From contig CAJYIW010000001.1 of assembly GCA_913775095.1 (NCBI GenBank), forward strand, positions 1 through 64,000: a stretch of DNA of 64,000 bases, in the 5' to 3' direction. A model generated the notes under the pieces. That model saw nothing but the letters and a program-made list of their open reading frames with translations. It had not been told where the DNA came from and ran no database searches. The position numbers and the translations under genes are program-made. The DNA comes from an uncultured Siphonobacter sp. Its GTDB lineage: Bacteria > Bacteroidota > Bacteroidia > Cytophagales > Spirosomataceae. Shown here in pieces: positions 33,058 to 41,600 of this stretch (position 1 is the first letter of the stretch; the number at the start of each line of letters is the position of its first letter).

Positions 33058-33811
33058 TTTCTTACGCTGGTATAATCAGCCCGGCCCTGAAAATGAACTG
33101 GTACCACGGCCCTTCATCGCCGGAGGTCTGCCCAAAGAAGGTCCCGCTCTCATGGTGTTAGTTCCGGGCGAAACGTATCATTTCTACGCGAACACGAATC
33201 TGCCCTTATCTGATGCCTGGCAGTTGATCAACGGGCAGGGAATTGTCGTGGGAAGCGTAAACCATACCCTGACTCAATTTGAGTTTTTAAGCGGCAAACA
33301 CGGTTACGGCTCTTTTTCGCTGAGCGGGAATGTTCCGGAAGGTGTCTATCGAATCAAGTCCGGAAACGTGTACAGCAATGTTATCGAAGTAATGACCGGA
33401 GTGGAGGCTGACAAATACAGCCGGGTCTTTTCCTTTCGAAACCCCAATAAGCTTATGGATTACTACTGGCCATACCTACCAACAGAGTTCAAGCAAGCCT
33501 TTCGCCTGAAGTGTAACCTGACTGATCAGCAACCCGAACACGATAAAGAGGTGTATCAGGAAGCAACTACCGGAAGGACCCGGAATTTTAAGAGTTTTCC
33601 CAAGTGGTTTTATACAATACAATTCCTGCCTACGGAGCCGGATAACTGTAAAGCACTGGCCGTAATGCTGGAATGCGACGAGGTGTATATCGCTGGAAAA
33701 AGGCTGAGCTTTAAGTCAGGTTTGAAGTTAAACGTGAGCCCGACGACCACTTATGTAAATTCTGACTGTGAAGTGTACGATGATGAGTTTACAGCACTGA
33801 ATTATTGCTAA
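33041..33811 (+). CDS. Hypothetical tail protein
   Basis: This 256-residue beta-rich protein (ALMVLVPGETYHFYANTNLPLSDAWQLINGQGIVVGSVNHTL; GYGSFSLSGNVPEGVYRIKSGNVYSNVIEV) lies between the chaperone and tape measure genes. The first part may form an Ig-like or lectin-like domain. It could be a tail tube-associated or minor tail protein; no family is recognised. It overlaps the end of the frameshift frame by 17 bases. Confidence 0.65.
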   Translation: MLNHNNFLRWYNQPGPENELVPRPFIAGGLPKEGPALMVLVPGETYHFYANTNLPLSDAWQLINGQGIVVGSVNHTLTQFEFLSGKHGYGSFSLSGNVPEGVYRIKSGNVYSNVIEVMTGVEADKYSRVFSFRNPNKLMDYYWPYLPTEFKQAFRLKCNLTDQQPEHDKEVYQEATTGRTRNFKSFPKWFYTIQFLPTEPDNCKALAVMLECDEVYIAGKRLSFKSGLKLNVSPTTTYVNSDCEVYDDEFTALNYC

Positions 33812-33830
33812 AAATGAGTAACTTCGGGAC

Positions 33831-34145
33831 ATGATATCAGCCTTTTGTCTCGGAGTTCTTTTAACTATGGCGGGCTTCGCTCTTTACCTGCGAAAGAAGT
33901 CCCCCTCCAACGCCGAAATTGTTCGCGGCAATGAAGAAATAATTAGCCGAACAATGGATTTGAACGCGATGGCCCAGCGTGATATCATCAAAGGTAAAAT
34001 GCTCGATGAAATGGCACGAATCTCTGAATTGTACGAATCAGGCAAGATTTCTTCCGCCGAGTTCGCCGAGCTTTCTCAGCCCTTACTTTCCACGATCCAG
34101 CTTCACGATTTACCCTATGGCGTAGTAGTCAGTTCTGGTAAATAA
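33831..34145 (+). CDS. Small protein with N-terminal membrane anchor
   Basis: This is a 104-residue protein with one N-terminal helix (MISAFCLGVLLTMAGFALYLRKK) followed by a charged helical region (AEIVRGNEEIISRTMDLNAMAQRDIIKGKMLDEMARISELYESGKISSAEFAELSQPLLSTI). It precedes the tape measure gene. Function unknown. Confidence 0.6.
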   Translation: MISAFCLGVLLTMAGFALYLRKKSPSNAEIVRGNEEIISRTMDLNAMAQRDIIKGKMLDEMARISELYESGKISSAEFAELSQPLLSTIQLHDLPYGVVVSSGK

Positions 34146-34203
34146 TAATTCGCTATCTTCACGACTGCCAACCATTTGCTGCCTAAAACCCCTTTAGGCG
34201 AAA

Positions 34204-37200
34204 ATGGCTATTTTAGGAGCGGAGGACTTTTTTGCCTTTCGCGAATACGAAAAACTTCTCGCTCGTCTCGTTAAGCAGGCCGATGAATTCGGAACGAGTC
34301 AGGAGAAATGGATTAACCGATTATCCAAATCCAACGATCAATTACGTAAGGACGTTATTCAGACCTCGAACGCACTTCGAGGGCTTGACGTTATGCCCGG
34401 TGATTCGGTAACCAAGCTTAAAACGCTGGCGACTGAACTTGATTCGACAACCAAAAGAATCAAGGAAAATAAGGAAACTGCGGAGCTGCTGACGGAGACG
34501 TATAATGCGAATCGTCACAGCATCGATCAGTTAAAACGGGTAATGAAAGAGCTGGAGTCGCAGTATAATAAACTCGACCCCACCAGCGAAAACTTTGCCT
34601 CCGATCAGAAGCGGATTGCTGACCAGGTGAAATCCACTGTAGGGGCAATCAATTTGCAAAGCACGGTACTGCGGGAATCCAAACGCCAGATGGATTCTGC
34701 CGATCGCACGTACACCCGTCTTTCCCAGCAAACAGCTGAGCTTCGTAAAAACCTTCGCAACCTTCCTGACGCGTTTTCAGCTACAACCGGAGCCATCAAC
34801 AAAAACAACCGGGCGGCGGTGTTGATGCATGAGCAGATCCAGCTCAACGATAAAGCCCTGAAAGCGATGGACGCCACAATGGGCGTTCACACGCGGAATG
34901 TGGGTAATTATAAATCGGCGTTGGACGGGGTGAAGGGGCAGCTCATGGGTTTGGTTGCCGGTTATCTTTCCGTAGATGCAGTAATCAGTGGAATTGCAGG
35001 CGGCATTGAGATCATTGACACGATGCACCGGCAGGAACTGGCTCTGCGTAATGCGTCATCGTCCACGGTTGAGCTAAATAAGAACCTAAGTACTGCCCAG
35101 AAATTAGCGAAGTCGTACGGTGTGAACCTGAACGAGACTACGGACGCCGTTCGGAAGTTCACGGGAGCCACGCGGGGAACGGCTATCGAAGGAGATCAGG
35201 CCCGAAGGGTCTTTTCGGCGTTTACGGCCAATTTTGCGGCCAACGGAGCCAGTGCGGAAGAACTCTCCCGGGCGATGAAGGCACTCGGCGACATGATGAG
35301 TAAGGGTACCATCCAGGCCGAGGAATTGAAAGGCCAATTGGGGGATGCCATGCCCGGAGCCTTGAAAACGTTTGCGGACGCCGTGGGGGTTTCTCAGCGG
35401 GAATTGCTGAAAATGATGGAGAACGGGGAGCTGCTGGCTGAAGATGTGCTGCCTAAAGTAGCTACGCAGCTGGAGAAGATCACAGGCAATAAGGCTCAGG
35501 AGAATTTGAAAACGATCTCCGGATCCTTGCAGGTGGTTCGCACGAACTTTCAGTTGTTTCTAGCTGAGTTCAACAAAACCGGAGCAATCTCGAATTTCTT
35601 CGCGGTGTTGAATGGTAATCTGGCTAGATACCTGGATGCTCTTCGTCTGGCCTATAAGAATGGCGGGGTCTCAGGTCTTCTCAATCAGACCGGGCGGTCT
35701 ATGGCTGACATGATCACCTTCAATCAGTTTGGTTTCTCTCAACAGCTATACGATCAGAACCGGGCAAAGGAGACCCTTCAGAATAACAAAGATTCGTTTG
35801 CCCAGGCTACGCCCGCTCAGCAGGCTATGGCTATAAAGTTGCAAACCAAAGCCGTAGAGGATCAGAAAAAGAAGGTGGCCGACCTGCAAAATACCGTCAA
35901 TAAACTGAGCAAGGGGTATAAAGAAACGTGGACGGACGGCGGTAAATCCTACCGGATTTGGAGTGAAAATATCAACAAAGCCCGCAAGGATTTAGCCGAA
36001 GCAAAAGGTACGCTGGAAAGCTACACGAATGGATTGATCAAAATGGGCCGGGTGCAGACCGAGACCGCCAAGAAAATACCGGCCCTCGGTAAACCGCTGG
36101 ATAAAACGACTCCTGATAAGCTGGTTTCTTCCATCCGGGAGCAGATCGATGCGATTCCAAACGCCCTGATTGGGAAAAATGGGAAAGCTGAACTCACCAA
36201 AGAACAGACAAAAGCACTTCGCGGAGCCAGAGAAGAGGTTCTTCAGTTTTACAATACCCTTTCCAAAGGCGATGTCGCCCGGTTGAATCTGGAATCGCTG
36301 AAGGGTGAACTCAACGAACTACTCCGCGGCAGGCCTAAGGATAGCTCGGGCAGACAAGCGGCGGCGGCTCGGGCCAAAGAAATCCGGGATCAGTTCGAAC
36401 AGATCAAAGGCTATATCAAAGACGCTCAGGACGAACTACAAAAGAACGTGTACGGAGCCGACAATGATGATTTACTCGAATCCCTGCGGCTTCGATTGAA
36501 GGAGAGCATTCCGAAGCTGGAAGCGGAATTAAACAAAGGTAATCAGAAGGCGAAAACCTTACTGGCAGCTATTCAGGATACGTTTCGCGATAAAATGAAG
36601 TGGCTCAAGCCGTTGGAGTATGATACGGATACCGTACTGGGTCAGGCTTTGAAGGACGGGGAGAAGTTTCGCAAGTTCATCCAAAGCGGAGGATTTCTGG
36701 CGGCGGTTAAGAAGATCCAGAAGGATTTGCTCGGTGATCCGGAAAAATTCGAAGAACGTTCCCGGGCAACCCTGTTACCCGGTGGCGGTTTATCGACTCG
36801 GGTTTCGAAGAAAGCTGAACAGCAATCGGTAGTCTATCAGGAGTATACTAACCAGTCCGCCCGGCTGAATCGGGAATTGGATAGTTTTATTTTCCTGAAA
36901 AACGATGAACGAGCAGAGCTTCAGAATCACCTGAAGCTGGTTTATCAGTATGAATTAGCGGGTAAGAACGACCGGGCACGTTTAGCGAAGGAAGAGTATG
37001 AAGAAAAGAAGCACTGGATTCAGGAGGAGGCTAAACGTCGTCAGGAAGCCGTTGAGCAGGGTATACAGTTGGCGGCAGACCTGGGTTCGGCCATTTTTGA
37101 AATCAATAACGCCTATCGCGATCGGGACCTAGCTAATCTGGAAAAACAGAAGTCACGTGAACTGGAAGTGGCCGGAGACAACAAAGATGCCCAGAAGCGT

Positions 37201-37833
37201 ATTGAAGAGGAGTTCGCCAGACAACAATCTGAAATCAGGGTGAAGCAAGCCCGTCAGGAACGCATTGCTGCTTTGCTTCAAATTGCCGCGAATACAGCCA
37301 TCGCCGTCTCTAAAGCAGTAGCACAGTTTCCCATAACGGGCGGTATGCCGTTCGCAGGTTATGCTATTGCTCAGGGAGCTATTCAGGCCGCTTTGGTACT
37401 GGCCAAACCCCTGCCTGCCTACGCAGTCGGTACGAAAAACGCTCCGGAAGGTCCCGCATTGGTAGGTGAGCGGGGTCCCGAGCTTCGCAGGTCGAAAGGG
37501 AAATACATTTATTATGACCGTCCAACCGTAACCCACCTGAATAGGGGAGATACTATCTACACGGCTTCGGAAACGTCCCGGATTTTGAACGATGCTGATA
37601 TCAACTCCATGATGCCCGGCAAGATCAATTCAACCCGCGTGGCAGAGCAGATTTACTTCCACTCTCAAGGGTCTGCTAAAATCAACGAGCAGGCGATCGG
37701 TGACGCCGTTGGTGAAAAGATCGCAGGCCTGCCCATTCACGAAACCTATTTCGATGAAAGAGGCGTGAGCCGCTTTGTTCGCAGACGTAACACCCGTACG
37801 AAATTTCTAAATGATCGGCATAGTTTACAGTGA
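34204..37833 (+). CDS. Tail tape measure protein
   Basis: This is the longest phage gene (1209 residues), with the N-terminal tape measure domain at about residues 300-430 (AVRKFTGATRGTAIEGDQARRVFSAFTANFAANGASAEELSRAMKALGDMMSKGTIQAEELKGQLGDAMPGALKTFADAVGVSQRELLKMMENGELLAEDVLPKVATQLEKI). Extensive coiled coil precedes it, hydrophobic segments lie at about 245-270 and 1015-1065, and a charged helical region fills the middle. The length predicts a tail of well over 150 nm by the usual rule of about 0.15 nm per residue. This is a siphovirus hallmark. Confidence 0.92.
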   Translation: MAILGAEDFFAFREYEKLLARLVKQADEFGTSQEKWINRLSKSNDQLRKDVIQTSNALRGLDVMPGDSVTKLKTLATELDSTTKRIKENKETAELLTETYNANRHSIDQLKRVMKELESQYNKLDPTSENFASDQKRIADQVKSTVGAINLQSTVLRESKRQMDSADRTYTRLSQQTAELRKNLRNLPDAFSATTGAINKNNRAAVLMHEQIQLNDKALKAMDATMGVHTRNVGNYKSALDGVKGQLMGLVAGYLSVDAVISGIAGGIEIIDTMHRQELALRNASSSTVELNKNLSTAQKLAKSYGVNLNETTDAVRKFTGATRGTAIEGDQARRVFSAFTANFAANGASAEELSRAMKALGDMMSKGTIQAEELKGQLGDAMPGALKTFADAVGVSQRELLKMMENGELLAEDVLPKVATQLEKITGNKAQENLKTISGSLQVVRTNFQLFLAEFNKTGAISNFFAVLNGNLARYLDALRLAYKNGGVSGLLNQTGRSMADMITFNQFGFSQQLYDQNRAKETLQNNKDSFAQATPAQQAMAIKLQTKAVEDQKKKVADLQNTVNKLSKGYKETWTDGGKSYRIWSENINKARKDLAEAKGTLESYTNGLIKMGRVQTETAKKIPALGKPLDKTTPDKLVSSIREQIDAIPNALIGKNGKAELTKEQTKALRGAREEVLQFYNTLSKGDVARLNLESLKGELNELLRGRPKDSSGRQAAAARAKEIRDQFEQIKGYIKDAQDELQKNVYGADNDDLLESLRLRLKESIPKLEAELNKGNQKAKTLLAAIQDTFRDKMKWLKPLEYDTDTVLGQALKDGEKFRKFIQSGGFLAAVKKIQKDLLGDPEKFEERSRATLLPGGGLSTRVSKKAEQQSVVYQEYTNQSARLNRELDSFIFLKNDERAELQNHLKLVYQYELAGKNDRARLAKEEYEEKKHWIQEEAKRRQEAVEQGIQLAADLGSAIFEINNAYRDRDLANLEKQKSRELEVAGDNKDAQKRIEEEFARQQSEIRVKQARQERIAALLQIAANTAIAVSKAVAQFPITGGMPFAGYAIAQGAIQAALVLAKPLPAYAVGTKNAPEGPALVGERGPELRRSKGKYIYYDRPTVTHLNRGDTIYTASETSRILNDADINSMMPGKINSTRVAEQIYFHSQGSAKINEQAIGDAVGEKIAGLPIHETYFDERGVSRFVRRRNTRTKFLNDRHSLQ

Positions 37834-40522
37834 CAGCGGCCAGACCGTTGAAATACCGGCACTTCGGGAGGAACTGCCAGTATATTTCCGTTTGATTCAT
37901 GAAGAAGATATCGTTTACATCGATGAACCCGTTCACTGGGATCAATTGGAGCTGACAGCCAAACGCGACACGGATTGGCACGGCTTCAACTTTGATTTCA
38001 CGGATGGTGAGGGGCGGTCATTAGGTTTTACCTGCACCGCTGGACGTGAGCTCATTGAGAGCGTTTATAAACAGGACGGGCCCGATGGACAAATCTTTCT
38101 GGAGGTAACTACCCGTCTGCCGGGCGAAACTCAGCACGTAGTCGAATATCGCTACAAAGTAAACCTAGCAACCCGGAAGCGGGAAGGGTATACCGTGACG
38201 GCTGACATTGAGCGGGACACCCTGCACGAAAAGATTAAAGCCCGCTGGGAAAACACAGTCAATCTTTTCGAGGAAAAAACGCTGGATGGTGACACCATTC
38301 CCGCCATGCCCGTTTACGATTTGCCCCTGCATGGAAAGGTCATTCAGCAAAAGTTTGCCGCGGTGACAACGGTAAGTAAAACCGTGGAACAAACTTTCCA
38401 GGGCGATACCAACGGCCATGTATGGGTTACATTCGATACGGCCGAACCTTCCGTTTCGGAGATAAAAGATGCCATTACAGGGAAGCAGTTTGGCATCACT
38501 GACTCGGAGGGTCCTTTATTCTTCGATGAGTACCTTTTCAAGTTTGCTACGGATGGCGATTATCAGTTCAAGATTAGTCTGGACCTCACCTTAGACTTTT
38601 CGATTCGAAAAAAGGCGGTTTCCATCGGGGCCGCTAAGATTACCTCCTGGTTTTTTGAAGCGTTTCTGGTGGTGGATACGCCGAGCGGTCGCGGGGCAGC
38701 ACCAAACCGCATGCTGAGAATCGGTTCCAGACAAAGTGGAAATGGGGGAGGGGCATCCGTGTCAGGCATTCGCTATCAGGGTACGCTCGATCAGACTGTC
38801 AATATGAAAGCCGGGTACCGGGCCTATGTGTACGGAATCCTGCATTTCGAGCACAACAAAAACGAACTGGCTTCTACGACCGTAAAAGTCAAGTGCGATA
38901 AGTCAGCTATCGAGGTGATTGCTTCTACCGCATCGAAAGGAAGTAGCTGCCGGGCTGTCTGGCTGAAAGATGCTATCGAACGCACGCTGACCCAGATTAC
39001 CGGACAGCAGAAAGTACTGGAGGCACCCTTTTACTCGCTGGGAACGGAAGAACAACCCAGTGCCGGCTGCGGAGCGAACCGGATGATCACGAACGGTTTT
39101 CAGCTCAGACGCTTTGAACCCGAAAAGCACGGCATCGAGGTAACGCTGAAAACCCTGCTGGCCGCCTGCAAAGCCTGGGACGGCATTGGTTTTGAGTACA
39201 CCAATGACGAAGAGGGGAATCAGATCATCCGCATGCTTCCCCGCGAATCCTTTTACGCAGATGTGGAAATCATCGATCTGGGCGAATGTTCAGACTTTTC
39301 AGAGGAGGTGGCAACCGATCTGTTATTCTCCCGGGTGCAGATTGGGTATGCCAAATATTTTGATGAAGGGCTAAACGGGCTGGACGAGTTCAATACACAG
39401 CACGAGTACACGCTTCCCACCCTGGCCGGAGGTGATCCGTATCAGAAGGACGGAAATAAACTGGAGCTACTTTCGCCGATTCGGGCGGATGGGTACGGGA
39501 TTGAAAAGGCTCGCCGGGTTCAATTTGAGGAAAACAACACGAACAAAGACACGGAAGATGATACGGAATCAGCCAGCGAAGATGACGATTTATTTGTCAT
39601 CTGCTCCACGCCGATTCCGCAAACCGCCTCACAACTCGCTGAAATCACACCGGGTAGCCTGGGTGGGTTTTATTTGAAAACCGTGGCGGAGCTAGCCAAT
39701 GTTCGCTTAGGAGCGTATCTGAAAATTGAAAGCCCTTTGAATTCTGGCACGTATAAAGTTCTGAATGCCTACGTGGGCCGTACCCCTGGAAGTTATAAAG
39801 GCTTTGACGGAAAGTATACGTACTGGATTGAGGGCACGCCCGTCGTGGAAGCTCAGACGATGATGAATATCCAAGTCGTTTCAACGCCCGGCATTGCCGA
39901 GCGTACCGAGGCCTTTACGCAGGTGACGGGCATCATTTCCCCGGAAACGTCCTACAACCTTCGCCTCACTCCGAAGCGAATGTTACTGGCCAACGGCGTA
40001 TACATCGGTATTGGTCTGGCGTACAAAAAGCCGGAAGCAGTGATTAAGAACGGGTATGCCAAGCAAAACGGGGATTTGGTGGCGGAACTTTCAGCTGCTG
40101 ATCCGTGCCGTTTTGAAGGAGAGCCCATAGCTGAGAAAGAGGATAGTTCGGTCGAGCAAGTGAGGGGAGAAGAGCCCAAATACTCACCCGAGTACGTGTA
40201 TTTTCATAAACGACTCAGCCGGGCTCAGTTCATGCAAATCCGGCAGGCTCTGCGGGGGAAAGCTACGCCTGAAACCAATTACGGATACGTGACCGTACTT
40301 AATGATTTGGGTGAACGTGTATCTGGGTACGTTATGGAGATGAAGTACCAGCCTCTTTCCGAAGAGGTTGATTTCAAAATGTTGAAAAAGTTTGTACCTT
40401 CACAACCGCCAACTGTTTTGCCTGATTGTAGCGATTACGCGGACTTCACTTTCGAAGATTTTGAAAGCACTGAGGACGACGTAAGAAAACTTGAAGAGTG
40501 TCGATTCGACGACTTCAACTAA
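37811..40522 (+). CDS. Large tail tip or baseplate protein
   Basis: This 903-residue protein starts 23 bases inside the end of the tape measure gene, where distal tail or hub proteins are encoded. It is beta-rich throughout, has an acidic low-complexity stretch near 576-595 (NNTNKDTEDDTESASEDDD), and repeated short strands. I do not recognise a catalytic motif. A role in the tail tip hub is likely from position. Confidence 0.65.
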   Translation: MIGIVYSDSGQTVEIPALREELPVYFRLIHEEDIVYIDEPVHWDQLELTAKRDTDWHGFNFDFTDGEGRSLGFTCTAGRELIESVYKQDGPDGQIFLEVTTRLPGETQHVVEYRYKVNLATRKREGYTVTADIERDTLHEKIKARWENTVNLFEEKTLDGDTIPAMPVYDLPLHGKVIQQKFAAVTTVSKTVEQTFQGDTNGHVWVTFDTAEPSVSEIKDAITGKQFGITDSEGPLFFDEYLFKFATDGDYQFKISLDLTLDFSIRKKAVSIGAAKITSWFFEAFLVVDTPSGRGAAPNRMLRIGSRQSGNGGGASVSGIRYQGTLDQTVNMKAGYRAYVYGILHFEHNKNELASTTVKVKCDKSAIEVIASTASKGSSCRAVWLKDAIERTLTQITGQQKVLEAPFYSLGTEEQPSAGCGANRMITNGFQLRRFEPEKHGIEVTLKTLLAACKAWDGIGFEYTNDEEGNQIIRMLPRESFYADVEIIDLGECSDFSEEVATDLLFSRVQIGYAKYFDEGLNGLDEFNTQHEYTLPTLAGGDPYQKDGNKLELLSPIRADGYGIEKARRVQFEENNTNKDTEDDTESASEDDDLFVICSTPIPQTASQLAEITPGSLGGFYLKTVAELANVRLGAYLKIESPLNSGTYKVLNAYVGRTPGSYKGFDGKYTYWIEGTPVVEAQTMMNIQVVSTPGIAERTEAFTQVTGIISPETSYNLRLTPKRMLLANGVYIGIGLAYKKPEAVIKNGYAKQNGDLVAELSAADPCRFEGEPIAEKEDSSVEQVRGEEPKYSPEYVYFHKRLSRAQFMQIRQALRGKATPETNYGYVTVLNDLGERVSGYVMEMKYQPLSEEVDFKMLKKFVPSQPPTVLPDCSDYADFTFEDFESTEDDVRKLEECRFDDFN

Positions 40523-40529
40523 CGCTCAC

Positions 40530-41600
40530 ATGGGGTTCTCTTTCTCACTTATTGAGCTTACCGATACGATCAAGAATGGTTTTCGAAAAAAAATCAATGA
40601 TCTTATCCGGAAGGCTATTGTTGACCTTGTCCTCGATGAAGAGGGCAAGGTCATTCTGCGTACACAGGATGGCTCCACCCTTAAGCTTGATCTTACCGAG
40701 CAATACCCCCGAAGAGCCGAAATTCAGGAGCTTTTGGATGCCACCGGAAAGGTTCTTCCCGCGAAAGACAATCGGAGCGAACCTACGCTACCCGTCGCCT
40801 CTGATGGTCAACTGGCACTGGAGAACACGCTGGCGGCGAATTCCTCCGGACCAGTTCGAGCCTTCCTAGCATCGCGACGTATATGGCTCAACGTTGGCGA
40901 TGCTACAAAAAACGCAGATGCGTATTTTTCTCTCGATGGAGGTCTTACCGCTTTACCCGATACGGACGTCCCAGCTGGAGCCGAATTGTACTTCAACCCA
41001 ACCAGGGCCGGGTTTCAGCTTACTGACCAGGATAAGATCACGCTGGACTATTCGTATGAAGCTATTCAGCAACGCACGGAAACAGGGCAGACGGCTATTC
41101 AGTCCCTGGAACCGGATCACGAAGTGCTTATGGCTCAGGAGCCTGGTCAACTTGAATACAACCTTGATCTGATGGGAGGGAAGATCCTGTTCATTTCTTA
41201 CTACAACTATTTCCCTGAAGGTCAATTACCTAAACCACTTGTAAAAACGCAGTACACGTACACTCAGGGTATTCTAATGCTTCATAATCTGGGTTTTACA
41301 ATCAATGAAGGGGATGCAATTATAGTGTATTACGTCAAACAGGGGGTTGGGCCTTTTCTGGAAATTGACACCCGGGAGCTGGATGATCGCGTAGAGTGGA
41401 AATACAAATATCAGGGAGATTCGTCGTGGCGACTCCTGTTTACAAAGAGCTCTTTAGGCTCGCTTCGGATGGTAACTACTCAGGCCGAATTTGATTCGGC
41501 GGCGTCTGGGCCTATTCCTAAACTAATCGACTTCAAAGGCAAGGGCCTTTGGCGGTACTCTCCCGGTTATCTCGAGAAAATTTTAACCTACCCCATATGA
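40530..41600 (+). CDS. Tail appendage protein
   Basis: This 356-residue protein has an N-terminal helix (FSLIELTDTIKNGFRKKINDLIRKAIVDLVLDEEGKVILRTQDG) that may dock to the tail tip, then a beta-rich domain with strands such as QYTYTQGILMLHNLGFTINEGDAIIVYYV. The start is ATG 40530, not an in-frame TTG inside the previous gene. It is coupled by ATGA to the fibre gene. Confidence 0.65.
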   Translation: MGFSFSLIELTDTIKNGFRKKINDLIRKAIVDLVLDEEGKVILRTQDGSTLKLDLTEQYPRRAEIQELLDATGKVLPAKDNRSEPTLPVASDGQLALENTLAANSSGPVRAFLASRRIWLNVGDATKNADAYFSLDGGLTALPDTDVPAGAELYFNPTRAGFQLTDQDKITLDYSYEAIQQRTETGQTAIQSLEPDHEVLMAQEPGQLEYNLDLMGGKILFISYYNYFPEGQLPKPLVKTQYTYTQGILMLHNLGFTINEGDAIIVYYVKQGVGPFLEIDTRELDDRVEWKYKYQGDSSWRLLFTKSSLGSLRMVTTQAEFDSAASGPIPKLIDFKGKGLWRYSPGYLEKILTYPI